Shown: piece after piece, positions 1 to 8,309 of the stretch
Layout of the letters: every line of letters begins with the position of its first letter
Position numbering within the stretch: position 1 is the first letter of the stretch
NCBI RefSeq assembly: GCF_018130785.1
Contig: NZ_JAFCJT010000001.1
Location: forward strand, 682,001-746,000
Direction of reading: 5' to 3'
Source: Bradyrhizobium liaoningense
Lineage (GTDB): Bacteria; Pseudomonadota; Alphaproteobacteria; Rhizobiales; Xanthobacteraceae
DNA length: 64,000 nucleotides
Notes under the pieces: model-generated
Seen by the model: the letters and a program-made list of their open reading frames with translations, nothing else
The model's database searches: none
Told to the model about the DNA's origin: nothing
Position numbers and translations under genes: made by a program

Positions 1-1789
1 CTTCGACGTTCAACTGGCCGGCGGCGATACGCGCAAGCCTGCCCGCGACGCGCTGGGCTGCGATCTTCGCCGTACCTGCCACCGCCGCGGCGAACCGGCT
101 GGCGTAGTTGCCCGAGGCGATCGACCAGGCATCCTTGGCCGTGTCGATCTCGGTATTGACGCGGATATCCCTCGGCTGGAGGCCGAAGACGTCCGCGACG
201 ACCTGCGACAGCACGGTGCGATGGCCTTGCCCCTGCGGCACGGATGCGACGTGAACCGTGACGCTGCCGACTGGATCGAGCCCGACGGTGGCGGTTGCCT
301 GCGCGCCGTTCTTCGGCCCGGCCTTGCGGCGCTCGGCCGCCGTCAGCACGGTGGTGATATAGCCCATGTTGGAGACGCTGGGCTCGACCACCGCGGTGAA
401 GCCGATGCCGTAGAGACGTCCCTGCGCGCGAGCTTCGTCACGCTTCGCCTTCAGTTCGGCAAGTCTGCCCTGCTCCACGGCACGCGCGACGGCTCCCTGG
501 TAGTTGCCGGAGTCGAGCAATGCGCCGGTGGCGGTGCGATAAGGAAACGCGCCGGCATCGATCAGATTGCGCTTGATGACATCGAGCGGATCGAGGCCAA
601 GGCCGATCGCGATCCGCTGCACCAGACGCTCCAGCGCGAAATAGACCTGCGGTCCGCCAAAGCCGCGGTTGAGCCCCGTCGGCGTCTTGTTGGTGACGAC
701 GACGCGGTTGCGAATCTTGACGTGACGGATGTCGTAGGCACCGGTCAGATTGCCGTGCATGCGGTAGAGCGTCGCCGGCTCGGGCGCCCGCAGATGCGCG
801 CCGCAATCCTCGACCTGGTCCCAGTCGAGCGCGAGGATTTTTCCGTCGGCTGCGACCGCCGCCGACAACGTCGTCGCGCGATTGGTCGCCGACACCGAGG
901 CGGTGAGATGTTCGAGCCTATCCTCGATCCACTTCACCGGCTTACCCGTGACGCGCGCGGCGGCGGCAATCAGCACGATATAGGGAAACACGCCCTGCTT
1001 GACGCCAAAGCTGCCGCCGGAATCCGGCGGCGTGCGCAGCCGCAGCCGATTGCCCGGCACTTTCAGCGCGCGCGCAATCACGGTGTGGATGCTGAACGGG
1101 CCCTGGAAATTTGCGAGAACCTCGTAGGCATCCTCGCCGGCGTCATGCGAAGCGACGACGCCGTAGGTTTCGATCGGCGTACAGGAGTTGCGGGGATATC
1201 TGATATCGATTGAGAAGCGATGCGGCGCCTCCGCAAAGGCCTTCTCAGAGTCGCCGTAGCGGAACGCGCGCTCGCTGGCGAGATTGCCGGGGAAGCCGTC
1301 ATGCAGCACCGGCGCGCCCGGGGCGATCGCGCCAAGCGGATCGACGACGGCCCCGCGCGGGCGATATTCGACATTGATGAGTTCGGCGGCGTCTTCGGCG
1401 CGGGCGCGGTCGGTCGCCACAACCACAGCGACGGGCTCGCCGACATAGCGCACGCGGTCGATCGCAATCGGCCAGCACTCAACCGGCGCCTTCACGCCGA
1501 CAACAAGGGTTGTCGTGACCGCCTTGACGTCCTCGCCGGTCAGAACCGCAGCAACACCCGGCAGGCGCTTTGCGGCTTCAGTATCGATCGAGACAATATC
1601 GGCATGTGCGTGCGGCGAACGCAGGATCGTCGCGTGCAGCGTGCCCGGCAGGACGCCGAGATCGTCGATGAAGCGGCCACGACCGCTGAGCAGCGCGGCA
1701 TCCTCGATGCGCTCGATCGAACGCCCGACCCACGGTCTGTCGCCACCTTGATCAACCGAATTTGCGGATTGAACCGCAGCCTGCACCAT
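1..1789 (-). CDS. Xanthine dehydrogenase-family molybdopterin-binding subunit, N-terminal part (runs off the window start)
   Basis: An open frame reads from an ATG at 1789 to the window edge (about 596 residues) without a stop. The start is preceded by GGGAGG about 11 nt upstream. The translation begins with a typical large-subunit pattern (WVGRSIERIEDAALLSGRGRFIDD, shortened here to its first 20: WVGRSIERIEDAALLSGRGR), followed by ALERLV and a VPQGQGH segment near residue 540. This family binds the Mo-pterin cofactor and hydroxylates aromatic or N-heterocyclic substrates, or oxidises aldehydes. Where true CO dehydrogenases carry AYRCSFR or AYRGAGR, this protein has NRGFGGPQ (codons around 650-675), so I do not call it CoxL. 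The small FAD and 2Fe-2S subunits would have to lie outside the window. The neighbouring AraC regulator and UbiD/UbiX pair suggest aromatic catabolism. Confidence 0.85.
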   Translation of the reverse strand, partial: MVQAAVQSANSVDQGGDRPWVGRSIERIEDAALLSGRGRFIDDLGVLPGTLHATILRSPHAHADIVSIDTEAAKRLPGVAAVLTGEDVKAVTTTLVVGVKAPVECWPIAIDRVRYVGEPVAVVVATDRARAEDAAELINVEYRPRGAVVDPLGAIAPGAPVLHDGFPGNLASERAFRYGDSEKAFAEAPHRFSIDIRYPRNSCTPIETYGVVASHDAGEDAYEVLANFQGPFSIHTVIARALKVPGNRLRLRTPPDSGGSFGVKQGVFPYIVLIAAAARVTGKPVKWIEDRLEHLTASVSATNRATTLSAAVAADGKILALDWDQVEDCGAHLRAPEPATLYRMHGNLTGAYDIRHVKIRNRVVVTNKTPTGLNRGFGGPQVYFALERLVQRIAIGLGLDPLDVIKRNLIDAGAFPYRTATGALLDSGNYQGAVARAVEQGRLAELKAKRDEARAQGRLYGIGFTAVVEPSVSNMGYITTVLTAAERRKAGPKNGAQATATVGLDPVGSVTVHVASVPQGQGHRTVLSQVVADVFGLQPRDIRVNTEIDTAKDAWSIASGNYASRFAAAVAGTAKIAAQRVAGRLARIAAGQLNVE

Positions 1790-1931
1790 GTCCCGGCATA
1801 CCTCCCGACGCGTTCTTTGACGCGACGGTGACGTTTGTCAGGACAGGCGTGCAGGGCCCATACCGCCCGCTCTCACGACTTACCAAATCGTCTCATTCGA
1901 GAGCGTGCAGCGCAGTATCAGTCCGCAAGAA

Positions 1932-2771
1932 TCAACCTGCGAGACGCGAGACGTTGCGAAACTCGCGTGGGCTGACGCCGGCATGATCGCGGAAGAACCG
2001 CGTGAAATGCGCGGGCTCCGGAAAACCAAAACGCTCGCTGAGCTCGCCAAGCGGCGTGTCCTCGCGCATCACGGCATCGAGCGCGCGCTCCATGCGGACG
2101 ACGTTGAGATAGAGCTTTGGCGAGACGCCGAGCGAGGTCTCGAACAGGCGAAAGAACTGCGCGCGCGACAGGCCGGCGCCCTTCACGAACTGATCGACAT
2201 TGGCATAGGAATCATGCACCCGCATCGCGTCCATCGCGCGGCGGATACGCCAGTCGCAGCTCACCGCGCTCATGCCACGGATCGACGTCGGGAAGCTGCG
2301 CCAGGGCGTGAAACGCTCGATCACCGCGATCATGAGGTCCGACAGCGTCTGCTCATGGGTCCGCACCGCGTCCGGATTTGCCATCATTTCAGCCGCAAGA
2401 TGCAACGTGAGCTGGCGAATGCGCGGCGACACCTCTCCGGATGGCCGCTCGAAAAAGCCAGGCGCGCCGCTTGCGGCCCAGCCGGGACGGAACTCCTTCA
2501 GCCATTCCGGCTCGATATAGAGCGCCATGATGAGTGTGCGCGGCCGATTGGCGTCGTGCACATAGGCGTGCGGCTTCCAGCCATCGACGAGCACGGCGGC
2601 GGTGTCCGTCAGCGGCGTGACCTGGTCGCCGACGAGGAACTGCGTGTCGGCGCCCTCGACCTTGAGCAGGACATGGCAATGGTGATGGGCGTGCCGGACC
2701 AGCGAACGGTCCATGTCGAGCAGAGCGACCCTGCCGAAAGCGCCATGAGCGATGCGCAGGGCCGTCGACAT
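1932..2771 (-). CDS. AraC family transcriptional regulator
   Basis: This is a cytoplasmic DNA-binding regulator of about 279 residues. The N-terminal half contains a histidine-rich cupin-like stretch (VRHAHHHCHVLLKVEG), as in effector-binding AraC sensory domains. The C-terminal 100 residues carry the double helix-turn-helix: FVKGAGLSRAQFFRLFETSL is the first HTH, and FGFPEPAHFTRFFRDHAGVS followed by PREF is the second, which matches the AraC signature. The open frame extends to 2801, but the ATG at 2771 has AGGAAGG upstream and gives a normal N-terminus. It lies on the same strand as, and between, ubiD (124 nt upstream) and the molybdenum hydroxylase gene (142 nt downstream), so it probably controls one of them. 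The effector is unknown. Confidence 0.88.
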   Translation of the reverse strand: MSTALRIAHGAFGRVALLDMDRSLVRHAHHHCHVLLKVEGADTQFLVGDQVTPLTDTAAVLVDGWKPHAYVHDANRPRTLIMALYIEPEWLKEFRPGWAASGAPGFFERPSGEVSPRIRQLTLHLAAEMMANPDAVRTHEQTLSDLMIAVIERFTPWRSFPTSIRGMSAVSCDWRIRRAMDAMRVHDSYANVDQFVKGAGLSRAQFFRLFETSLGVSPKLYLNVVRMERALDAVMREDTPLGELSERFGFPEPAHFTRFFRDHAGVSPREFRNVSRLAG

Positions 2772-2895
2772 CAGTTCCTTCCTCCCGGCATTGCGCCGCA
2801 AAATGGTTGGCTTGTTGGCGCGGCACTATAAGCAGCACCAGCTACATATTCCAATCGCGCAAACGGACGCAAGTTGCAGCCGGGCGGTAACCCGC

Positions 2896-4317
2896 TCATG
2901 TCCCCGCCTCCGCAAGCAGGCGCGCGACCGCGGCACTCGGGTCGGCCTGCAAGGCGGTCGCCAGATCGACGTCCTCCTCGCCCTTGACGCGGATGCGCTT
3001 GAAGGCGAGCTCGGGCGCATTGACGGGCGCGGTCGCATCCAGGCCCATCTTGGCACTGATGCCGTTGTCGGTGGTCGGATCGAGCTTCGAGCCGAGTGCG
3101 CCCGCGACCACCATGAGGTCGCGGTCGGCCTGGAAGCGTGTCGCCACCGCCCACTCGATCTCCTCGGACGAGGAGATGTCGACGTCCTTGTCCACCACGA
3201 CCACCTGCTTGATGTCATAATGCGCACCGAAGGCGCACATCATGATGTTCTTGGGCTCGCCGTCATTGGCCTTGTCCATCTTGATGGCGAGGTGATAGCG
3301 GCAGGTGCCGCCGCGCGTGAGACGGACGTCGAGCACGTTGGGAAAACTGCGGCGCAGGTGCTGCAGCAGCGTCGCCTCGCGCGGCACGCCGCCGAGAATC
3401 AGGTGCTCGAAGCCGCCGCCGACGATGGTGTGGAAGATCGGCGCCTTGCGATGGGTGATTGCATCAACCTCGATCACCTCGCGATTGGCGCGCGGACCGT
3501 AATATTGGGGGAATTCGCCGAACGGACCTTCCGGCTCGCGCACGCCCTGAAGAATGCGTCCCTCGATCACGATTTCCGCATGGGCGGGCACGCGGACCGA
3601 ATTGGTGCGGCATTTGACGACGTCCACCGGCGTGCCGAGCAGCGCGCCTGCAATCGCCATCTCGTCCTCGTCCAGCGCGGCAATCGCCTGCGAAGCCAGC
3701 ATCAACGCCGGATGCGCACCGATGACGATCGCGATCTCGAGCGCCTGACCCAACTCTTCCGCGAGGCGATAATAGGAGAACGTGTGCCGCGGCAGCAGCA
3801 GCACGCCGATGCGGTTCTTGCCAGAGATCTGGCAGCGGTGGATCGACACGTTTTGCACGCCGGTCCGGGGATTGCGTGCGATCAGGAGCCCGGCCGTGAT
3901 GTAGGGACCGCTGTCGCGCTCATTGTGCTTGGGAACCGGAAGCTGGCGCAGCAGGTCCACATTCTCGTGGACCACCTCCTGTACCGGCCCGCTCGCGACC
4001 TCATGGATGGGTAGCGGATTGCTCGCGGCAGCCAGGAACCGCGGCAGCAGCTGGTCCTCGGTGACGCCGATGGAATCGGCAACCCAATCGCGGCCGGCAA
4101 AGAGATTGGCTACGACAGGAATCTCGTGCCCGTCCGGCCGCGGAAACAATACGGCGCTATCACGCTCCAGCCGCTTGGCGACGGCGGCGAGCTCGTCGGC
4201 CAGCCCGATGCCCTCGCGCGCGATGGCGAGCTTGCCGCGTTCAGCGAGATGAGCGAGCCAGCCGCGCAGATCGGCTTGCGCCTTGGCGCTCTTTCCGGCC
4301 GGAGTTTCCATTTGCAT
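2896..4317 (-). CDS. ubiD: UbiD family decarboxylase
   Basis: 473 residues, the normal length for this family. UbiD enzymes use prenylated FMN to (de)carboxylate aromatic or alpha,beta-unsaturated acids in the cytoplasm. Recognisable family segments are NVSIHRCQISGKNRIGV, the central RHTFSYY, and EGPFGEFPQYYGPRANREV, which carries the acid/arginine residues of the active site. The start at 4317 is preceded by GAGGAAAG; an in-frame ATG two codons later is also possible. It lies 28 nt downstream of the ubiX-like gene on the same strand, so cofactor maker and user are cotranscribed. The substrate cannot be read from sequence. A catabolic decarboxylase fits better than ubiquinone synthesis because of the flanking LysR, AraC and molybdenum hydroxylase genes. 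Confidence 0.92.
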   Translation of the reverse strand: MQMETPAGKSAKAQADLRGWLAHLAERGKLAIAREGIGLADELAAVAKRLERDSAVLFPRPDGHEIPVVANLFAGRDWVADSIGVTEDQLLPRFLAAASNPLPIHEVASGPVQEVVHENVDLLRQLPVPKHNERDSGPYITAGLLIARNPRTGVQNVSIHRCQISGKNRIGVLLLPRHTFSYYRLAEELGQALEIAIVIGAHPALMLASQAIAALDEDEMAIAGALLGTPVDVVKCRTNSVRVPAHAEIVIEGRILQGVREPEGPFGEFPQYYGPRANREVIEVDAITHRKAPIFHTIVGGGFEHLILGGVPREATLLQHLRRSFPNVLDVRLTRGGTCRYHLAIKMDKANDGEPKNIMMCAFGAHYDIKQVVVVDKDVDISSSEEIEWAVATRFQADRDLMVVAGALGSKLDPTTDNGISAKMGLDATAPVNAPELAFKRIRVKGEEDVDLATALQADPSAAVARLLAEAGT

Positions 4318-4345
4318 GTAACGGGTCTTTCCTCAGGTCTTCACG

Positions 4346-4966
4346 TCAGGGCGCGATCTTGCGCAGCGACGGCGAGCGGCGCTTGAGCGCCTCGTCCTCG
4401 CCCCAGCGGCGCACCACGCCGATGTCGATATCGTAGAGGTCAAGCACGCGGCCGACGGTGTGCTCGACCATGTCTTCGAGGTTTTCAGGCTTGGCGTAGA
4501 ACGCCGGCACGGGCGGCGCGATGATCGCGCCCATTTCGGACAGCGCCGTCATCGTCCTGAGGTGCCCGGTGTGCAGCGGGGTCTCGCGCACCATCAGCAC
4601 CAGGCGCCGGCGCTCCTTGAGCACGACGTCGGCGGCGCGGGTCAAAAGCGTCGTGGTCACGCCTGAGGCGATCTCGGACATCGAGCGCATCGAGCACGGC
4701 GCCACGATCATGCCGGCGGTGCGGAACGAGCCGCTGGAGATTGCCGAGGCCATGTCGTCGATCGCATGGCAGACATTGGCGAGCGCCCTCACCTCCGCGA
4801 TCTTCAGGTCCGTCTCGTAGGCAAAGGTCACCTCGGCGGTCTTCGACATCACCAGATGCGTCTCGACGCCGGCATTGCGCAGCAGCTGCAGCAGGCGCAC
4901 GCCATAGGTGACGCCCGAGGCGCCGGAAATGCCGATGATCATCCGCTTGGGCGTTGCGTCCTGCAT
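4346..4966 (-). CDS. ubiX: UbiX family flavin prenyltransferase
   Basis: 206 residues. UbiX joins a dimethylallyl group to FMN to make the prenyl-FMN cofactor for UbiD. The N-terminus MIIGISGASGVTYGVRLLQL is the classic FMN-binding start of the family. The C-terminal half has PLHTGHLRTMTALSEMGAII followed by PPVPAFY, also typical. The frame is open to 5038, but the ATG at 4966 places the GxSGASG motif at the expected distance; the extra upstream residues (GHVTSGGVCPGSE) do not look like family sequence. It is the first gene of the ubiX-ubiD unit and is divergent from a LysR regulator whose palindromic operator candidates lie in the 159-nt gap. Confidence 0.92.
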   Translation of the reverse strand: MQDATPKRMIIGISGASGVTYGVRLLQLLRNAGVETHLVMSKTAEVTFAYETDLKIAEVRALANVCHAIDDMASAISSGSFRTAGMIVAPCSMRSMSEIASGVTTTLLTRAADVVLKERRRLVLMVRETPLHTGHLRTMTALSEMGAIIAPPVPAFYAKPENLEDMVEHTVGRVLDLYDIDIGVVRRWGEDEALKRRSPSLRKIAP

Positions 4967-5052
4967 ATGTCTGATTTCGCTCCCTGGGCACACGCCCCCT
5001 GAGGTCACGTGGCCCGCCGCAAGACTAGGGAATGGCACCCATCAGCACAAAT

Positions 5053-5088
5053 AATGATTGATTATATCATTCATCATCTGAGATGATG
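5053..5088. promoter_or_regulatory. Two adjacent palindromes, candidate LysR operator between ubiX and its regulator
   Basis: In the divergent intergenic region, AATGAT (5053-5058) and ATCATT (5066-5071) form a perfect inverted repeat with a 7-nt spacer. It is followed directly by the 17-nt palindrome CATCATCTGAGATGATG (5072-5088), centred on G5080. LysR-type regulators usually bind interrupted dyads in just such divergent regions, so these are candidate recognition and activation sites. The stretch is also much more AT-rich than its surroundings. Binding is inferred, not shown. Confidence 0.55.
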
Positions 5089-5125
5089 GACCGCGAGCAA
5101 GATCGGCGAACGAAGGACGGGCCCC

Positions 5126-6109
5126 GTGGAACTCAGGCAGATGCAATATTTCCTGTGCCTGGCCGAGGAGAAGAACGTCACGCGGGCCGCGCGCCAGCTC
5201 AACATCGTGCAGCCGGCGCTGAGTATGCAGATCGCCAAGCTCGAGGCCGAGCTCGGCCAGAAGCTGTTCGATCGCAGCGTCCAGGGCATGACGCTGACCA
5301 GTGCCGGCGAGGCGCTGGTGCGGCTGACGGCGCCGATCGTACGGGATGCGGAGTATGCGCGGCAGGAGATGGCCCAGCTCGGCGGTCGCATCTCCGGTCG
5401 CGTCTCGGTCGGCCTCATCACCTCGGTCGCGCAAAGCACCATGGCGAGTTCGTCGGCGACAGTTGCCAGTCGCTATCCCGAGATCACGCTGTCCGCCTGC
5501 GAGGGTTACACCGAGACGCTGGTCGACTGGGTCAACACCGGCCAGCTCGACTTCGCGCTGATCAACGTGCCACGCCGAAGGACGCCCCTCGCCGCCCACC
5601 ACGTCATGGACGAGGAAATGGTGTTCGCCTGCCGAAAGGACGGCCCGATCAAGCCTCCGGTAAAACTGCGTTTCGACCACATCGCGAATTTCGATCTGGT
5701 GCTGCCCTCGAAACGTCACGGCCTGCGGTTGATCCTCGACGAGCACGCCGCCGCTCTCGGCATCGACCTGCGGCCAAGGCTCGAGCTCGACACCCTCCCG
5801 GCCCTCTGCGACGTCATCGCGACCACCGATTTCGCAACGGTGCTGCCGACCATCGCGCTCCGGCAATCGCTTGCGAGCGGCGCCATCCGGGCGCATCGCT
5901 TCGACGAGCAGAAGATCGTGCGCTCGATCGCCTGGGTTCATCACCCGCGGCGAGCGGTGTCGGTCGCGGCCAAGGCCGTGCTCGACGTCATCAGCCATGA
6001 TCTTGCGCAGGCCGCCGCCGTGGCAAGAGAATTCGTGGAGCCTGCCTCCGGCAGGACGAGCTCAACGTCCCGCAAGGAGCGCAGGAAGCCGCGGAGGCGA
6101 ACCGGTTAG
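5126..6109 (+). CDS. LysR family transcriptional regulator, divergent from ubiX-ubiD
   Basis: 327 residues with a GTG start at 5126 preceded by AAGGA. The N-terminal winged helix-turn-helix reads MQYFLCLAEEKNVTRAARQL followed by NIVQPALSMQIAKLEAELGQ, a textbook LysR start (residues 5-50). The rest is the two-lobe LysR substrate-binding domain (RVSVGLITSV, FALINVP). The last 30 residues are Ser/Arg-rich and may be a nonconserved tail. It probably senses the substrate or product of the UbiD reaction and controls ubiX-ubiD through the palindromes at 5053-5088. Confidence 0.93.
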   Translation: MELRQMQYFLCLAEEKNVTRAARQLNIVQPALSMQIAKLEAELGQKLFDRSVQGMTLTSAGEALVRLTAPIVRDAEYARQEMAQLGGRISGRVSVGLITSVAQSTMASSSATVASRYPEITLSACEGYTETLVDWVNTGQLDFALINVPRRRTPLAAHHVMDEEMVFACRKDGPIKPPVKLRFDHIANFDLVLPSKRHGLRLILDEHAAALGIDLRPRLELDTLPALCDVIATTDFATVLPTIALRQSLASGAIRAHRFDEQKIVRSIAWVHHPRRAVSVAAKAVLDVISHDLAQAAAVAREFVEPASGRTSSTSRKERRKPRRRTG

Positions 6110-6278
6110 AACTGATCGAGATCCGGGCCGACCGCGTTGAAAGTCGCGATCGCGAGCCAGATATTACCTGCACCCAGCTCATCGCGTCCGGACCGATCAC
6201 CAACCGCCGCCCCCGGACGCGGCAACGAGCTCACGATCAAAACCAGATAACTCAACCAGTCGAGAAGGGAGCGAAGCC

Positions 6279-7034
6279 TTGAACGGGCCCGGCCAAGCCC
6301 TGCAAATTTCCGGACCATCACAGCCACCGCAAGGACGGCTCACACGAATGCTGCTGCGCTGGTTGATGCACCCGGCGCGCGTCACTGCCATCGAGGCCCT
6401 CTCACCACGCTTTCGACTCATCGAGCTCGAAGGCGAGGCCCTCAAGGACGCCGCCTGGACTGCGGGGCAAAAGATCCAGGTCGCGATGGGCGCGGGCCTC
6501 AGCGCACGCACCTATACCCCGATGTCGTGGGACACAGGCCACGGCAGGACGCGGCTGCTCGCCTTCGCCCATGGCGACGGCCCGGGCAGTTGCTGGGTGC
6601 GCGGTTTGCGCGCAGACGATTCCTGCCATTTCTTCGGCCCACGCCGCTCCCTCGATCTTGCCGGCCTGGAGGCACCTGTCGTCCTGTTCGGCGACGAGAC
6701 CTCGTTCGGCCTGGCTGCAGCTCTGCGCAACAATCTGCGGGCCGGCGGTGCGCTCCACATGTTCGAAGTCGCTGACGCAGCGGAATCGCAGCAGGTGCTG
6801 AATGCCGTCAACCTCGGCCAGGCGCGATTGATCACACGCAGCGCCAGCGAGGAGCATCTCACGGCCGTCGAGGCGGAAATGCTGCGCCTTGCTGCAAACG
6901 GCGCGCAGTTCGTCCTGACCGGCAACGCATCCTCGATCCAGCGCGTCAGCCGCGCCCTGAAAGCTGCGGGCGTCGCGCCATCGCGGATCAAGGCAAAAGC
7001 CTATTGGGCACCGGGCAAGACCGGGCTGGATTAA
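6279..7034 (+). CDS. Siderophore-interacting protein-type FAD reductase
   Basis: 251 residues from a TTG at 6279, which has GGGAG 7 nt upstream; an ATG at 6348 (residue 24) is an alternative start. The N-terminal part is a flavin-binding barrel with the ARTYTPMSWD motif, equivalent to the RxYT FAD-binding motif. It is followed by GDGPGSCWVRGL, matching the GPAS.WA region of siderophore-interacting proteins. The C-terminal part (FGDETSFGLAAAL, VLTGNASSIQRVSRALKAAG) is the NAD(P)H-binding half. Such enzymes reduce ferric siderophores in the cytoplasm, but relatives reduce other substrates. It stands alone between a LysR gene and a Bug receptor, so iron use is inferred only from the family. Confidence 0.72.
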   Translation: MNGPGQALQISGPSQPPQGRLTRMLLRWLMHPARVTAIEALSPRFRLIELEGEALKDAAWTAGQKIQVAMGAGLSARTYTPMSWDTGHGRTRLLAFAHGDGPGSCWVRGLRADDSCHFFGPRRSLDLAGLEAPVVLFGDETSFGLAAALRNNLRAGGALHMFEVADAAESQQVLNAVNLGQARLITRSASEEHLTAVEAEMLRLAANGAQFVLTGNASSIQRVSRALKAAGVAPSRIKAKAYWAPGKTGLD

Positions 7035-7242
7035 GCCCCGATTCACTCGGACAAGATGTCGCGCCCATAGCAAAATGAGACGCGTTGGTAAGTTTTGAGA
7101 CGAGCAGGCATGACGGTCGCATTCACGAGATAACTACGGTCCAGGCGCATAAAATCGCGACCTGGTGCTCATCCCGATGACTCTTGTCCCGGACGGTCCC
7201 AGGTCTGGCAGAACAAGACACAGTCGGGAGATTCAGTCCGAG

Positions 7243-8283
7243 ATGACACGGTTCGATCGCAGCAAGATCACGGACAGCACTCAGCAGCAGCGCGAGGGAT
7301 TTCGTCCTGACCGGAGGTCGCTGCTCTCGCTCGGCGCCGGCGCGGCTCTCGCCGCCACCGGGCTGTGTCCCGCACAAGCACAAGACTATCCCGTCCGGCC
7401 GGTGCAGGTGCTCGTGCCCTTTGCCGGCGGAAGCGCCAGCGATGTCATTACCCGCATCCTGCTCAACCGCATGTCCACGTCACTGGGACAGGCCTTCGTG
7501 GTCGACAATCGTCCCGGCGCCGGCGGCAATATCGGCACCGCGGCCGCAGCGCATGCGGCCCCGGACGGCTACACTCTGCTGATGAGCACTTCCGGCCCGC
7601 TGGCGGCGAACAAGTCGCTCTACAAGGATCTGCCTTACGATCCGCTGAAGGATCTCGCCCCGATCGGGCTGTTCGCCACGCTGCCGAATGTCATCGTGAT
7701 CAATTCGAAGCTGCCGCCGAAATCGCTGCCCGAGCTGATCGACTACGCCAAGGCGCATCCCCGGGAGCTGAACTACGGGACGGTCGGCGTCGGCTCGTCT
7801 CAACACCTCGCGGCCGCCTATTTCGAGCAGCTCACGGGCACTGAGATCACGCACGTTCCCTACCGCAACATCGCCGCTTACACGCCGGACTTCATCGCAG
7901 GCCAGGTCCCGCTCGGCTTCCAGCTCTTGCCCAACGTCCTCAGCCTGATCAAAAGCGGCGATGCGCGCCCGCTCGCGGTTGCCAGCGACAAGCGCATGAC
8001 CGCGCTGCCTGAAGTGCCGACCGCGGCCGAGGCAGGTCTGAAAAATTACGAGAGCGCGGCCTGGCTCGCTTTGCTGGCGCCTGCGAGCACCGGCAAGGCC
8101 GTGGTCGACAAGCTCTATGCGGCGATGGTGGAAGCCGTGAACGATCCGAAGGTGCGCGCCCTCTTCGTCGAGCAGGGCGCCGAGCCGCTGGTGATGGACC
8201 CGCAAGGCCTGACGAATTTCATGACCGCCGAGACCACGAAATGGGCCGGGATCATCAAGAAGATCGGCATCGAGCCGATGTGA
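7243..8283 (+). CDS. Tripartite tricarboxylate transporter (Bug/TctC) family solute receptor
   Basis: 346 residues from the ATG at 7243 (GGGAG upstream; the frame is open further to 7165). The N-terminus carries a twin-arginine signal (DRRSLLSLGAGAALAATG, then AQA at the cleavage site), so it is probably exported folded by Tat. The mature part shows the Bug pattern: YPVRPVQVLVPFAGGSASDV, VVDNRPGAGGNIG, AAPDGYTLLM and LPEVPTAAEAGL. Bug proteins bind carboxylates or related small acids in the periplasm. No TctA/TctB membrane genes are nearby, which is normal for the expanded orphan Bug families of beta- and alphaproteobacteria. The convergent hydantoinase and AMDase-like genes hint at a cyclic ureide or malonate-type ligand, but that is inference. 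Confidence 0.9.
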   Translation: MTRFDRSKITDSTQQQREGFRPDRRSLLSLGAGAALAATGLCPAQAQDYPVRPVQVLVPFAGGSASDVITRILLNRMSTSLGQAFVVDNRPGAGGNIGTAAAAHAAPDGYTLLMSTSGPLAANKSLYKDLPYDPLKDLAPIGLFATLPNVIVINSKLPPKSLPELIDYAKAHPRELNYGTVGVGSSQHLAAAYFEQLTGTEITHVPYRNIAAYTPDFIAGQVPLGFQLLPNVLSLIKSGDARPLAVASDKRMTALPEVPTAAEAGLKNYESAAWLALLAPASTGKAVVDKLYAAMVEAVNDPKVRALFVEQGAEPLVMDPQGLTNFMTAETTKWAGIIKKIGIEPM

Positions 8284-8288
8284 TCAGC

Positions 8289-8305
8289 CACATCGCTTCG
8301 ATGTG
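8289..8305. terminator. Hairpin between convergent genes
   Basis: CACATCG-CTT-CGATGTG is a perfect 7-bp stem with a 3-nt loop. It lies in the 26-nt gap between the convergent Bug receptor and dihydropyrimidinase genes. No T-run follows on either strand, so a bidirectional transcript-end or transcript-stabilising hairpin is likely but not certain. Confidence 0.45.
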
Positions 8306-8309
8306 ACGG

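Noticed and set aside
221..1213. Plus-strand frame of 330 codons at the window start
   Set aside because: The opposite strand encodes a clear molybdenum hydroxylase over the whole interval; the plus frame shows no family features.
1..1789. Calling the first gene CO dehydrogenase large subunit (coxL)
   Set aside because: The active-site loop reads NRGFGGPQ rather than AYRCSFR or AYRGAGR, so only the wider family is supported.
1809..1824. Small hairpin CGCGT-N6-ACGCG between the AraC and hydroxylase genes
   Set aside because: Only 5 bp and no T-run; too weak to call a terminator.
7123..7383. Minus-strand frame of 86 codons upstream of the Bug receptor
   Set aside because: It overlaps the receptor signal peptide coding region and shows no conserved features; treated as chance.
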